DNA of 64,000 nucleotides from Pseudidiomarina marina (GTDB lineage: Bacteria > Pseudomonadota > Gammaproteobacteria > Enterobacterales > Alteromonadaceae), in NCBI RefSeq assembly GCF_003987045.1, contig NZ_PIPZ01000001.1, positions 1,054,001 through 1,118,000 of the forward strand, written 5' to 3'. Made by a program: the position numbers and the translations under genes. The notes under the pieces were generated by a model, which ran no database searches, was not told where the DNA came from, and saw nothing but the letters and a program-made list of their open reading frames with translations. Below, piece by piece: positions 9,200-17,243 of this stretch; position 1 is the stretch's first letter, and each line of letters begins with the position of its first letter.

Positions 9200-9421
9200 A
9201 TGTACGTATGTCTATGCAAAGGTGTCACAGATAAAACCATTCGTCGTGCCGTCGACGATGGCTTAAGCAGTATGCGTGAACTGCGCCAGCAATATGGCGT
9301 TGGAACGCAGTGTGGCTGCTGTAATCAGTGTGCGAAAGACATTGTAAAAGACGCCGTCGCTGAACGTAATGCACGATTAAAATCTGAAACTTTATTGCCA
9401 GTCGAGGTGTGCTACGCTTAA
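9200..9421 (+). CDS. bfd: Bacterioferritin-associated ferredoxin
   Basis: This 73-residue protein begins MYVCLC and has cysteines at 4, 6, 38 and 41 in the C-x-C ... C-x2-C pattern that holds the [2Fe-2S] cluster of Bfd. Extra cysteines at 40 and 44 lie next to the second pair. Bfd docks on bacterioferritin at the haem and donates electrons to release stored iron. It is the first gene of a run with two bacterioferritin genes (33 bp gap), so the mobilising and storing proteins are made together. The Fur-like site upstream fits induction on iron shortage. Confidence 0.92.
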   Translation: MYVCLCKGVTDKTIRRAVDDGLSSMRELRQQYGVGTQCGCCNQCAKDIVKDAVAERNARLKSETLLPVEVCYA

Positions 9422-9454
9422 GCTGTTAGAAAATAACAGTTAGGAGTTGTAGTC

Positions 9455-9928
9455 ATGAAAGGCGACAGTAAGGTTTTACAAGAGCTTAATCGCATACTCA
9501 CCCGCAAGCTTACCGCTATTAATCAATATTTTTTGCATGCCCGCATGTACAAAAACTGGGGATTTGGTGAGCTCAATAGCAAAATCTATAAAGCATCTAT
9601 TTATGAAATGAAACACGCTGATGACATCATCGAGCGTATTTTATTCTTAGGTGGCCTGCCGAACCTGCAAGATCTTGGCAAACTCTATATTGGTGAAGAT
9701 CCGCACGAAATGCTGCAGCTTGATCACAAAGTTCAAATGGACGATGTTCTCGCTATTCGCGCCGCAATTGCTGTGTGCGAGGGTGCACAGGATTACGTGA
9801 GCCGTGACGAATTAACAGAAATACTTGAACAACAAGAAGAGCATCTCGACTGGTTAGAAACGCAGCTTGATTTGGTCGAAAAGATTGGTCTAGCGAAGTA
9901 CTTACAAACCAAACTTGATAGCGAATAA
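9455..9928 (+). CDS. bfr: Bacterioferritin, haem-binding subunit with degraded ferroxidase centre
   Basis: 157 residues, full length for bacterioferritin. By alignment with E. coli Bfr as I remember it, the haem ligand Met52 is kept (YEMKHAD), as are Glu51, His54 and His130. Three ferroxidase carboxylates are replaced: Glu18 by Lys (TRKLT), Glu94 by Gln (VQMDD) and Glu127 by Gln (EQQEEH). The subunit should bind haem but not oxidise iron by itself. It is followed 9 bp later by a second subunit with the opposite pattern. Two-subunit bacterioferritins of this kind are known in Neisseria and some other proteobacteria. Confidence 0.92.
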   Translation: MKGDSKVLQELNRILTRKLTAINQYFLHARMYKNWGFGELNSKIYKASIYEMKHADDIIERILFLGGLPNLQDLGKLYIGEDPHEMLQLDHKVQMDDVLAIRAAIAVCEGAQDYVSRDELTEILEQQEEHLDWLETQLDLVEKIGLAKYLQTKLDSE

Positions 9929-9937
9929 GGAGTGAAC

Positions 9938-10411
9938 ATGAATCTTGACCATCAAGCCATTGTAGAGCAACTGAATAAGCTACTTGCGTACGAGCTAACC
10001 TCTATCGATCAATACACCGCGCATTCACGTATCTATGAAGATATGGGTTTAGAAAAACTCTATGAACGCATTAACCACGAAGTGGATGACGAACGTGGAC
10101 ACGCCGATTTACTGATTCGACGCATTCTGTTTCTGGGTGGTCAACCCAATATGAATGGGCGCGAACCTCACACCATTGCTAACGAAGTACCTACCATGCT
10201 CGCGAACGATTTAGAATTGGAGTACGGCAATGCGCGAACACTGCGCAGTGTGATTAAGTTTTGCGAACAGGCCGGTGACTTTGTCTCGCGAGATATGCTC
10301 ATTGGAATCTTAAAAGACACGGAAGAAGATCATGCCTATTGGCTACGCCAGCAATTAGAACTCATCGAGAAGTTAGGATTAGAGCTTTATTTACAAGCAC
10401 AAATGGGATAA
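9938..10411 (+). CDS. bfr: Bacterioferritin, ferroxidase subunit lacking the haem methionine
   Basis: 157 residues from the ATG at 9938, which follows AAGGAG at five bases; a GTG six bases earlier overlaps the Shine-Dalgarno and is unlikely to be used. Ferroxidase ligands are intact: Glu19 (AYELTS), Glu52 and His55 (DERGHAD), the LELEYG glutamate, and Glu-x2-His in TEEDHAYW. The position of the haem Met is arginine (Arg53), so it should not ligate haem. With the preceding subunit it probably forms a mixed 24-mer that divides ferroxidation and haem-mediated release between chains. A possible shared promoter lies upstream of bfd. Confidence 0.92.
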   Translation: MNLDHQAIVEQLNKLLAYELTSIDQYTAHSRIYEDMGLEKLYERINHEVDDERGHADLLIRRILFLGGQPNMNGREPHTIANEVPTMLANDLELEYGNARTLRSVIKFCEQAGDFVSRDMLIGILKDTEEDHAYWLRQQLELIEKLGLELYLQAQMG

Positions 10412-10417
10412 CGCTGC

Positions 10418-11401
10418 ATGGAGCAATTTCTCGCTGAAACGAAACATTTGTTTGGATGGTTGCAAACCGAACTCGTTAAAGTAGGCGAAACATCGATCAC
10501 CTACGGTTCGATTTTCCGTGTGGTGCTGATACTGGTCGTCACTTACATCTTCTCGCGGCTATTACAGAATGCCCTGCGTCGTATTGCCAGCTATCGTAAA
10601 TCAATGGCGCAATCGTCAGTTTATGCACTAACACGTATCACTCATTACGTGGTGATGGTGATTGGTGCCTTGATTGCCGTGTCATCAGTAGGCATTGATC
10701 TGACAAAATTCGCCATCTTTGCTAGTGCGCTTGGTGTGGGCGTTGGTTTTGGTTTGCAAAACCTCATCAGCAACTTCACCGCCGGCATCATGTTGTTATT
10801 CGAAAAAACCTTAAAAGTTGGCGATTTTGTCGAACTTGAGTCAGGTGTTACCGGCGAAGTGAAAGAAATTAATATCCGCAGCACCATTGTCACAACCAAT
10901 GACAACATCGATATTATTGTCCCTAATTCGGAGTTTGTTGCCGGACGCGTCACCAATTGGACTATGCGCGATACATTACGCCGAATTAAGATTGGCTTCG
11001 GCGTTGCTTACGGTACCGACAAAGAACTGGTCAGAAAAGCCGTTCTCGAGGCCGCTGATCGTGTTCCGCATACCCTGAATGATGATAGTCACCGTCCACC
11101 ACAAGTATGGCTTACTGAGTTTGGCGACAGTTCGCTGAACTTTGAACTCGTGGTCTGGCTTAAACCTGAGGCTGTGAATCGTCCAAGCGCCGTCAAAGCA
11201 GCGTTTATGTGGGAAATTCATACATCGTTGGAAGAACATGGTATCGAGATTCCATTCCCGCAACGCGACTTGCATATTCGTAGTTGGAGTAGCGACGCAA
11301 GAGTACAAACCGAGTCACTCTCAAAAACGCAAGCAAAGAAAAGCAGCACCGCATCGAAGTCAAAGAAGCGCCCCGAAAACGACGCTGCCGAAGAACTTTA
11401 A
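10418..11401 (+). CDS. MscS-family mechanosensitive channel
   Basis: This 327-residue protein has about three N-terminal transmembrane segments. The pore-lining helix region is rich in Gly and Ala (ASALGVGVGFGLQNLISNF), followed by the beta domain (FEKTLKVGDFVEL) and a soluble C-terminal vestibule. The last ~45 residues are a Lys/Ser-rich hydrophilic tail. It should open under membrane tension to release solutes on osmotic downshock. It follows the ferroxidase subunit gene by six bases and is probably the last gene of the bfd-bfr-bfr operon. It converges with prpE, whose coding end is 12 bp away. Confidence 0.9.
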   Translation: MEQFLAETKHLFGWLQTELVKVGETSITYGSIFRVVLILVVTYIFSRLLQNALRRIASYRKSMAQSSVYALTRITHYVVMVIGALIAVSSVGIDLTKFAIFASALGVGVGFGLQNLISNFTAGIMLLFEKTLKVGDFVELESGVTGEVKEINIRSTIVTTNDNIDIIVPNSEFVAGRVTNWTMRDTLRRIKIGFGVAYGTDKELVRKAVLEAADRVPHTLNDDSHRPPQVWLTEFGDSSLNFELVVWLKPEAVNRPSAVKAAFMWEIHTSLEEHGIEIPFPQRDLHIRSWSSDARVQTESLSKTQAKKSSTASKSKKRPENDAAEEL

Positions 11402-11413
11402 ACGAATCGCGAG

Positions 11414-13285
11414 TTAGCTTAAGCGCTCGCGAATTTCGTCAATACAGGTTGGGTCATCAATCGTTGACGGTACCACCACCTCTTCGCCATCAGCAATTTG
11501 GCGCAAGACGCGCCGCAAAATTTTACCTGAGCGAGTCTTGGGTAGCCGCGGTACTACTAAAATTTTCTTCAAACACGCGACGGCACCAATTTCATCCCGC
11601 ACCAGTTGCACAAGACGAGAGCTCAACTCGTCATCACTGATCGTCACGCCATCTTTCGTAATCACCAAACCAACGGGTACCTGGCCTTTTAAAGAGTCTT
11701 GCACACCAATGACTGCGCATTCGGCAACGGCAGTATCTTTCGCGAGAACTTCTTCCATTTCGCCGGTGGATAAACGGTGCCCGGCGACATTAATGACGTC
11801 ATCGGTACGTCCCATAATAAAAACGTAACCATCATCGTCCTTATAACCACCGTCGCCAGTTGAATAGTAACCATCAAACTCACGCAAATAGCCACTGACA
11901 AAACGCGCTTCATCATTCCAAATTGTGGTCAAGCAACCTGGCGGTAACGGCAACTTAATCGCTACTGCACCCTGCTCATTGGCAGCAATCTCTTGGCCTT
12001 TATAATCCAAAATACGCACATCGTAACCCGGCATTGGCAAGGTCGCTGAGCCTGGCTTAATTGGATGCTCCGCAATACCAACTGGGTTTGCGCAAATCGG
12101 CCAACCAGATTCTGTCTGCCACCAATGGTCATAAACTGGCTTTCCGGTAACTTCGGTCGTCCATTCATAGGTTGGCGGATCCAGACGCTCTCCTGCCATA
12201 TAAATACGCTCTAACGAACTAAGATCATATTGCTCTAATAACTTACCTTCGGGATCTTCCTTTTTAACCGCGCGAAACGCAGTTGGCGCGCTGAATAAAA
12301 CCGCAACTTTATACTCAGAACAAATACGCCAAAATGCGCCCGCATCGGGCGTTCTTACTGGCTTCCCTTCGTACAAAATAGTCGTCGCGCCAGCGAGCAA
12401 TGGACCATAAACAATATACGAATGACCAACAACCCAGCCGACATCCGACGCCGTAAACATAACCTGACCCGGCTTGATGTCATAAACAGTTTGCATGGAA
12501 TACTTAAGCGCTACTGCGTAGCCGCCGGTATCGCGTACCACGCCCTTTGGCTTACCCGTGGTACCCGATGTATACAACACATACAGCGGATGTGTACTTG
12601 GTACCACGGTGCATTCGGCTGGCGTCACTTTCGCAACCTCAGCCTGCCAATCTAAGTCGCCCGGTTGAGTTAAATCGGCATGACATTGCTCACGCTGATA
12701 TACCATCACATTTGCTGGCTTGTGTACGGCTTCAGCGATCGCTTTATCTACCATCGGCTTGTACGGAATAACGCGATTCACCTCGACACCACATGAAGCT
12801 GTTACTACCACCTTAGGTGTCGCATCATCAATTCTCACAGCAAGTTCATGGGGTGCAAAACCACCAAACACCACCGAATGAATCGCACCTAAACGGGCAC
12901 AAGCAAGCATCGCAATAGCTGCCTGCGGAATCATCGGCATATAAATAACAACACGATCGCCTTTTTTGACATGGTGTTTCTTTAACAACCCAGCAAACAA
13001 GGCAACTTCATCACGCAACTGAAGATATGTATACTGCTGTTTCGTTTCGGTTACTGGCGAGTCATAAATCAGCGCAATTTGGTCACCCCTACCGTTATCA
13101 ACATGGTAATCCAATGCCATAAACGACACATTCAACTCACCATCCGCAAACCAATCAGCCGTTCCATTAGCCTTTAACTGGCATGCTTTGCTCGGCTCCT
13201 TAAACCAGTGCAACTGCCCTGCTTGCTTTAGCCAAAACGCCTCGGTGCGTTGTAATGAAGATTCGTATTCGCGCGGGTAACTCAT
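11414..13285 (-). CDS. prpE: Propionyl-CoA synthetase (acyl-AMP ligase)
   Basis: A 623-residue AMP-forming ligase of the ANL superfamily. Motifs include the P-loop YTSGTTGKPKGVVRD near residue 240, the adenine-binding YDHWWQTESGWP, the hinge-like YSTGDGGYKD and the C-terminal KTRSGKILRR with the catalytic, acetylatable lysine. The overall length and the VVRDTGG segment fit PrpE rather than acetyl-CoA synthetase (about 650 residues). It activates propionate to propionyl-CoA, normally feeding the methylcitrate cycle. No other prp genes lie beside it, so acetate or another short acid could also be a substrate. Confidence 0.85.
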   Translation of the reverse strand: MSYPREYESSLQRTEAFWLKQAGQLHWFKEPSKACQLKANGTADWFADGELNVSFMALDYHVDNGRGDQIALIYDSPVTETKQQYTYLQLRDEVALFAGLLKKHHVKKGDRVVIYMPMIPQAAIAMLACARLGAIHSVVFGGFAPHELAVRIDDATPKVVVTASCGVEVNRVIPYKPMVDKAIAEAVHKPANVMVYQREQCHADLTQPGDLDWQAEVAKVTPAECTVVPSTHPLYVLYTSGTTGKPKGVVRDTGGYAVALKYSMQTVYDIKPGQVMFTASDVGWVVGHSYIVYGPLLAGATTILYEGKPVRTPDAGAFWRICSEYKVAVLFSAPTAFRAVKKEDPEGKLLEQYDLSSLERIYMAGERLDPPTYEWTTEVTGKPVYDHWWQTESGWPICANPVGIAEHPIKPGSATLPMPGYDVRILDYKGQEIAANEQGAVAIKLPLPPGCLTTIWNDEARFVSGYLREFDGYYSTGDGGYKDDDGYVFIMGRTDDVINVAGHRLSTGEMEEVLAKDTAVAECAVIGVQDSLKGQVPVGLVITKDGVTISDDELSSRLVQLVRDEIGAVACLKKILVVPRLPKTRSGKILRRVLRQIADGEEVVVPSTIDDPTCIDEIRERLS

Positions 13286-13366
13286 GGTAAAAATCCTTAT
13301 CTACTACTACTTCGTCTAATGTAGCGCGTTACCAGCTTTTTCCCATACGACTTAGGTCTGAAGAGC

Positions 13367-13508
13367 CGTTGTTCGTTAGTCGTTATTCGTTACTCGATAA
13401 AGCAAAAACGAAAACCCGAAACCCTCACATAGAGAAGTGAGCAAATACATCTGCGTTCTTACCAGCGAACTAATCTCACGAATAACGAGCAACGAATAAC
13501 GAATAACG
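13367..13508. repeat. Palindromic element A2 (family A)
   Basis: Arms 13367-13396 and 13479-13508 are 30-nt inverted repeats with several mismatches, built from CG plus four TTATTCG-like heptamers. The interior again carries AGTGAGCAAATACATCTGC, then ACCAGCGAACTAA. It lies upstream of prpE (82 bp from its start) and 62 bp before tRNA-Ser, in a gap of about 700 bp that has no protein gene. Confidence 0.88.
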
Positions 13509-13570
13509 CCTTTGCCTTTATAACTTAGTTGATTTAACCGGGGCTTTTCCCTATCATACCGCCACCTTCA

Positions 13571-13661
13571 GGAGAGGTGTCCGAGTGGTTGAAGGAGCAC
13601 GCCTGGAAAGTGTGTATACGCTAACCGCGTATCGAGGGTTCGAATCCCTCTCTCTCCGCCA
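13571..13661 (+). tRNA. tRNA-Ser (anticodon GGA), CCA encoded
   Basis: A class II tRNA with acceptor stem GGAGAGG pairing to TCTCTCC (one G-U pair), anticodon loop CTGGAAA with GGA, a long variable arm (TGTATACGCTAACCGCGTAT), and a T arm GAGGGTTCGAATCCCTC. The discriminator is G, followed by encoded CCA. It reads UCC and UCU codons. A rho-independent terminator follows directly. Confidence 0.96.
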
Positions 13662-13700
13662 GATACAAGAGAACCGCCGTTAGGCGGTTTTTTTGTATCT
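13661..13700 (+). terminator. Rho-independent terminator of tRNA-Ser
   Basis: AACCGCC (13672-13678) and GGCGGTT (13683-13689) form a 7-bp stem with a GTTA loop, followed by a T run. Flanking AGATACAA and TTGTATCT can extend the pairing. Confidence 0.85.
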
Positions 13701-13740
13701 GATGGAGAGTGCGGACTTGATGAGAACTCTCAGGGTTCGA

Positions 13741-13764
13741 CCAAACGGCAGGATTGCCGTTTGG
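13741..13764. repeat. Perfect 10-bp inverted repeat downstream of tRNA-Ser
   Basis: CCAAACGGCA and TGCCGTTTGG flank the four-base loop GGAT. It is preceded by CAGGGTTCGACC, which resembles a tRNA T-loop, and followed by a degraded second copy of the terminator (GCCGTCAGGCGGTTTTTTC). The arrangement looks like the remains of a duplicated tRNA end or an integration scar. From 13795 to 14024 the DNA is clearly AT-rich and I see no further gene in it. Confidence 0.6.
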
Positions 13765-14024
13765 CACAGCCGTCAGGCGGTTTTTTCATTTTTGAAGCTC
13801 ATCACGTTCGTAATTAAACATACGATTAAAGCTATTTAACGACCTTATATAGTGGAATATCTAGATTTATCTTTTTGTTTTTAAATAGATAAATAATTTT
13901 TAGTAATCTTAAAAATTTACTTTCCTCTCGTTATTCTCTCCCCTGCCCACTTGCGTTGCCTGAATATCTCCGTAACTTGATGTGTTACGAACGCTCAACT
14001 AAAATAAACAAGGAGGTTTATTTA

Positions 14025-14309
14025 ATTGATAACTTTCGATCAAAAGCGTTGGAGGCGTTCTTCTGTGAAAATATTGTGGAAGGCTTACCTTTTACTGAAC
14101 CCACATTATCTGAAATTTTGGAGATTTTAATTGATTTAAACTCAGACAAATTTCACATAGAAGATTTCACGAAACTTTGGACTGTCTATCAATATCACGG
14201 CGTAAATAATGTTGTATTAACCGTCAACGGTGTTGAATCTTGCGGTGCTATCACTTTCGAGTATAGAGGTAACATTGTTATCCATGTCGATTATTTTTCA
14301 GAGGGATAA
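14025..14309 (+). CDS. Divergent HigB/RelE-superfamily toxin-like protein, probable AUU start
   Basis: 94 residues if translation starts at the ATT at 14025, which lies 8 bases after a full AAGGAGG at 14010-14016. In-frame ATG (13980) and TTG (13956) lie upstream without a Shine-Dalgarno. From the ATT the protein reads (M)DNFRSKALEAFF, which matches the opening of HigB-type toxins in sequence and in total length, and ends with TVNG, ITFEYRG and HVDYF blocks in family order. The catalytic Asp-Tyr-His end of HigB is Asp-Tyr-Phe here, and the usual WRI.F arginine is missing. It may be inactive or changed in function. It lies 3 bp before a HigA-like gene. Confidence 0.6.
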   Translation: MDNFRSKALEAFFCENIVEGLPFTEPTLSEILEILIDLNSDKFHIEDFTKLWTVYQYHGVNNVVLTVNGVESCGAITFEYRGNIVIHVDYFSEG

Positions 14310-14312
14310 GTT

Positions 14313-14627
14313 ATGCAGCTATTACCAAGTACAGAGCATGCAATCAAACACCCGGGGCAAGTACTGAATGATCGGTTCCTGAAGCGTTGTGGTATTTCAA
14401 TAACCGAAGCTGCGGCTAAGTTATATATGAAACGTGAACAATTATCGCGCTTCATTAATGGGCATACTGGGGTGTCGGTTGAACTTGCTCTTAAGTTAGA
14501 GGTTGCAACTGGTGTTTCCGCCGAGTACTGGCTAACGCGTCAAGCTCAGTATGATATTCAGCAATCATCTCAATCCATCACGAAAGTCAAAGCTGAGCCA
14601 TTTTGTCAGGAGGTGTTGGCTCGGTAG
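14313..14627 (+). CDS. higA: HigA-family antitoxin, Xre-type DNA-binding protein
   Basis: This 104-residue protein starts with the HigA hallmark HPGQVLNDRFLKRCGIS. A helix-turn-helix follows (ITEAAAKLYMKREQLSRFINGH), and then the conserved SAEYWLTRQAQYDI tail (HigA usually has S-x-E-F/Y-W-L-x2-Q). HigA proteins neutralise HigB and repress their own operon. Its ATG lies 3 bp after the toxin-like gene, the toxin-first order typical of higBA. The pair sits just after tRNA-Ser in AT-rich DNA, so horizontal arrival is likely. Confidence 0.88.
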   Translation: MQLLPSTEHAIKHPGQVLNDRFLKRCGISITEAAAKLYMKREQLSRFINGHTGVSVELALKLEVATGVSAEYWLTRQAQYDIQQSSQSITKVKAEPFCQEVLAR

Positions 14628-14719
14628 TAGGTCTGTTATCTGCGATCACGGACATTGCTCATTCCATGCACACTCCATATAGTGAAGTGATACCTCACGA
14701 AAAATTGGAGTGTCTAATT

Positions 14720-16444
14720 ATGAAGTCTCTTTTTCAGAAATCAAAAGTGGCGGCGGCAAGTTGCCTTTTGGCGCTTAGTTGCGGCGCTGCAAGCATCAAC
14801 GCAGTGGCGGCAGATCGCATTACTGGTCATCACTTTGCCACCCGCTCAGAAGCCATGGCTCCACATGCAATGGCAGCGACCAGCCAACCGCTCGCAACTC
14901 AAGTTGCACTCGAAATTATGCAAGCAGGCGGTAATGCTATTGACGCCGCTATTGCAGCAAATGCGCTTCTCGGACTTGTTGAGCCAACGGGCAACGGTAT
15001 TGGCGGTGATTTATATGCAATAGTGTGGGACGCAGAAGGCAAGCGCCTGCACGGTCTGAATGCGTCTGGTCGTTCGCCGAAGTCGCTTACCTTAGATTAC
15101 TTTTTAGAGAACGGGTATGAGTCTATTCCTGCACGTGGGGTTCTGCCGCTCTCTGTACCTGGTGCAGTTGATGGCTGGTTTGAACTGCATAAAAAATTCG
15201 GCAAATTGCCAATGGAACAAGTATTAGCACCGGCTATTCAATACGCTGAAAACGGTTTCCCAGTTACTGAAGTGATTGCCTACTATTTTGAGCGCAACGC
15301 CGACGTACTAAAAAATCAACCGGGCTTTGCCGATGTGTTCATGAAGAATGGCCTCCCCCCGCAAAAAGGCAGAATGTTCAAAAACCCTGACCTTGCCACT
15401 ACCTACAAACTCATTGCAAAAGAAGGTCGCGATGCGTTTTATAAAGGCAAAATCGCCAAAACCATCGATGCCTTTGTGAAAAAGCATGGTGGTTTTTTAA
15501 GTTACGACGATCTTGCGAGCCATACATCAACATGGATAAATCCTGTTTCGACCAACTATCGTGGCTACGATTTGTGGGAATTACCGCCGAATACACAAGG
15601 CATCGCAGCTCAACAAATCCTGAATATTCTAGAAAACTACGACTTGGCTAGCATGGGTTTTGATAGCCCTGAATATGTTCACTTATTTGTTGAAGCAAAA
15701 AAATTGGCATTTGAAGACCGCGCAAAATATTACTCTGACCCAGATTTTAACGAAGTACCGGTGCAAGGCTTACTCGACAAAGATTACGCCAAACAGCGTG
15801 CGAAGCTCATTGACATGAATCGTGCTGGCAAATCTTTTGAACCGGGCAATCCGCCAACCGAAGGCGATACCATTTACCTCACCACTGCAGATGCCGATGG
15901 CAACATGGTCTCGCTCATTCAAAGCAACTATCGTGGCATGGGCTCAGGAATCACGCCAACAGGGCTTGGCTTTGTGATTCAAAACCGTGGCGAATTATTT
16001 GCGCTTGATAAAAATCATCGTAACGTTTTTGAGCCAGGCAAGCGTCCGTTTCATACCATCATCCCCGCCTTCGTCACTAAAGATGGTAAGCCAGTTATGA
16101 GTTATGGCGTGATGGGGGGTGCAACGCAGCCGCAAATGCATGCACAAATTCTCATCAATATGATTGATTTTGGCATGAACCTACAAGAAGCTGGTGATGC
16201 GCCGCGAATTCTTCATACCGGCTCGAGCCAGCCTACGGGTGAAGTCATGACCGATGGCGGTGCCGTTAGTTTAGAGAATGGTTTCTCCGATTACACCCGC
16301 CGCGAACTCATCAAAATGGGGCATACATTGCAAGAAGCTGTGGGACCGTATGGCGGCTATCAAGCCATTTGGCGTAATCATGAAGAAGGCGTATATTACG
16401 GTGCATCAGAAAGCCGTAAAGACGGTCATGCGGCAGGTTATTAA
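14720..16444 (+). CDS. ggt: Gamma-glutamyltranspeptidase
   Basis: About 574 residues from the ATG at 14720 (GGAG nine bases upstream), with an N-terminal signal peptide ending near NAVAAD. The GGT fold is recognised by GGNAIDAAIAANALLGLVEP and GNGIGGDLYAIVWD in the large subunit. The autocatalytic threonine should be Thr384 in GDTIYLTTADADGN, followed by the MGSGITPTG and MGGATQPQMHAQ segments of the small subunit. The proenzyme cleaves itself before this Thr and then hydrolyses or transfers gamma-glutamyl groups from glutathione in the periplasm. The frame is open to 14603, but only within the preceding gene end. Confidence 0.93.
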   Translation: MKSLFQKSKVAAASCLLALSCGAASINAVAADRITGHHFATRSEAMAPHAMAATSQPLATQVALEIMQAGGNAIDAAIAANALLGLVEPTGNGIGGDLYAIVWDAEGKRLHGLNASGRSPKSLTLDYFLENGYESIPARGVLPLSVPGAVDGWFELHKKFGKLPMEQVLAPAIQYAENGFPVTEVIAYYFERNADVLKNQPGFADVFMKNGLPPQKGRMFKNPDLATTYKLIAKEGRDAFYKGKIAKTIDAFVKKHGGFLSYDDLASHTSTWINPVSTNYRGYDLWELPPNTQGIAAQQILNILENYDLASMGFDSPEYVHLFVEAKKLAFEDRAKYYSDPDFNEVPVQGLLDKDYAKQRAKLIDMNRAGKSFEPGNPPTEGDTIYLTTADADGNMVSLIQSNYRGMGSGITPTGLGFVIQNRGELFALDKNHRNVFEPGKRPFHTIIPAFVTKDGKPVMSYGVMGGATQPQMHAQILINMIDFGMNLQEAGDAPRILHTGSSQPTGEVMTDGGAVSLENGFSDYTRRELIKMGHTLQEAVGPYGGYQAIWRNHEEGVYYGASESRKDGHAAGY

Positions 16445-16461
16445 AACTAAAGGAATAAATC

Positions 16462-17241
16462 ATGGAGTTAGTCCTCACGGCGTTACTGGCGAGTACAATC
16501 ACTGGTGGTTTAACAGCTGTGGGGGCGCTGCCAATATTAATTGGAAAAAAGCCGTCTGAAAGATTTAACGATACCCTACTAGGTTTTGCGGCAGGCGTGA
16601 TGCTCGCCGCTTCTTTTTTTTCACTGATTGTCCCATCAATTGATATTTCGACCGAAATTTATGGTCCTGGTCCATGGCCGGCCGCGATAGCTGTTATCGG
16701 TATCTTACTTGGTGCTTTTGCCATCGCGCTATTTGATCGGATGGTGCCGCACGAACACTTTATCAGTGGCGTCGAGGGGCCTAACAGCGACAAAATTGCC
16801 GGCGTATGGTTATTTATATTTGCTATTGCGATTCATAATTTCCCTGAAGGCTTAGCTGTAGGCGTGGCTTATGGAAGCGGTCAGCAGGAAACAGCTTTTT
16901 CATTGGCACTGGGTATCGGGTTGCAAAATCTACCAGAAGGGCTAGCCGTTGCCGTTGGCTTGGTAGCAGTTGGTTACAGTCATATCAAAGCCTTTTTAGT
17001 TGCCGGATTAACCGGGCTTATTGAGCCTCTCGGGGGCCTGTTTGGTGGCGTTTTCGTGAATCTATCTGAGCTGTTGTTACCTTGGGGGTTGGTATTTGCT
17101 GCCGGTGCTATGCTGTTTGTGATTAGTCATGAGATCATTCCTGAAACGCACCGACACGGTCATCACAGCCGCGCTACTGCAGGGCTCATGGTTGGATTAG
17201 TCGTCATGCTATTTTTGGACGTTTGGTTAGGAGCTGTTTAA
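16462..17241 (+). CDS. ZIP family metal transporter
   Basis: This 259-residue protein has about eight hydrophobic segments. The metal-site helices read HNFPEGLAVGVAYG and LQNLPEGLAVAVGL, the paired His-Asn-x-Pro-Glu-Gly motifs of ZIP proteins (ZupT-like). A His-rich stretch (HRHGHHS) lies near residue 230. ZIP proteins bring zinc, iron or manganese into the cytoplasm. AAAGGA precedes the ATG. It follows ggt by 17 bp and precedes the reductase gene by 2 bp, so the three may share a transcript. The metal is not determined by sequence. Confidence 0.88.
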   Translation: MELVLTALLASTITGGLTAVGALPILIGKKPSERFNDTLLGFAAGVMLAASFFSLIVPSIDISTEIYGPGPWPAAIAVIGILLGAFAIALFDRMVPHEHFISGVEGPNSDKIAGVWLFIFAIAIHNFPEGLAVGVAYGSGQQETAFSLALGIGLQNLPEGLAVAVGLVAVGYSHIKAFLVAGLTGLIEPLGGLFGGVFVNLSELLLPWGLVFAAGAMLFVISHEIIPETHRHGHHSRATAGLMVGLVVMLFLDVWLGAV

Positions 17242-17243
17242 AC

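Noticed and set aside
13571..16444. Large genomic island from tRNA-Ser through ggt
   Set aside because: Only the first ~1 kb is AT-rich and carries a TA-like pair; no integrase is seen, and ggt and later genes look native in composition.
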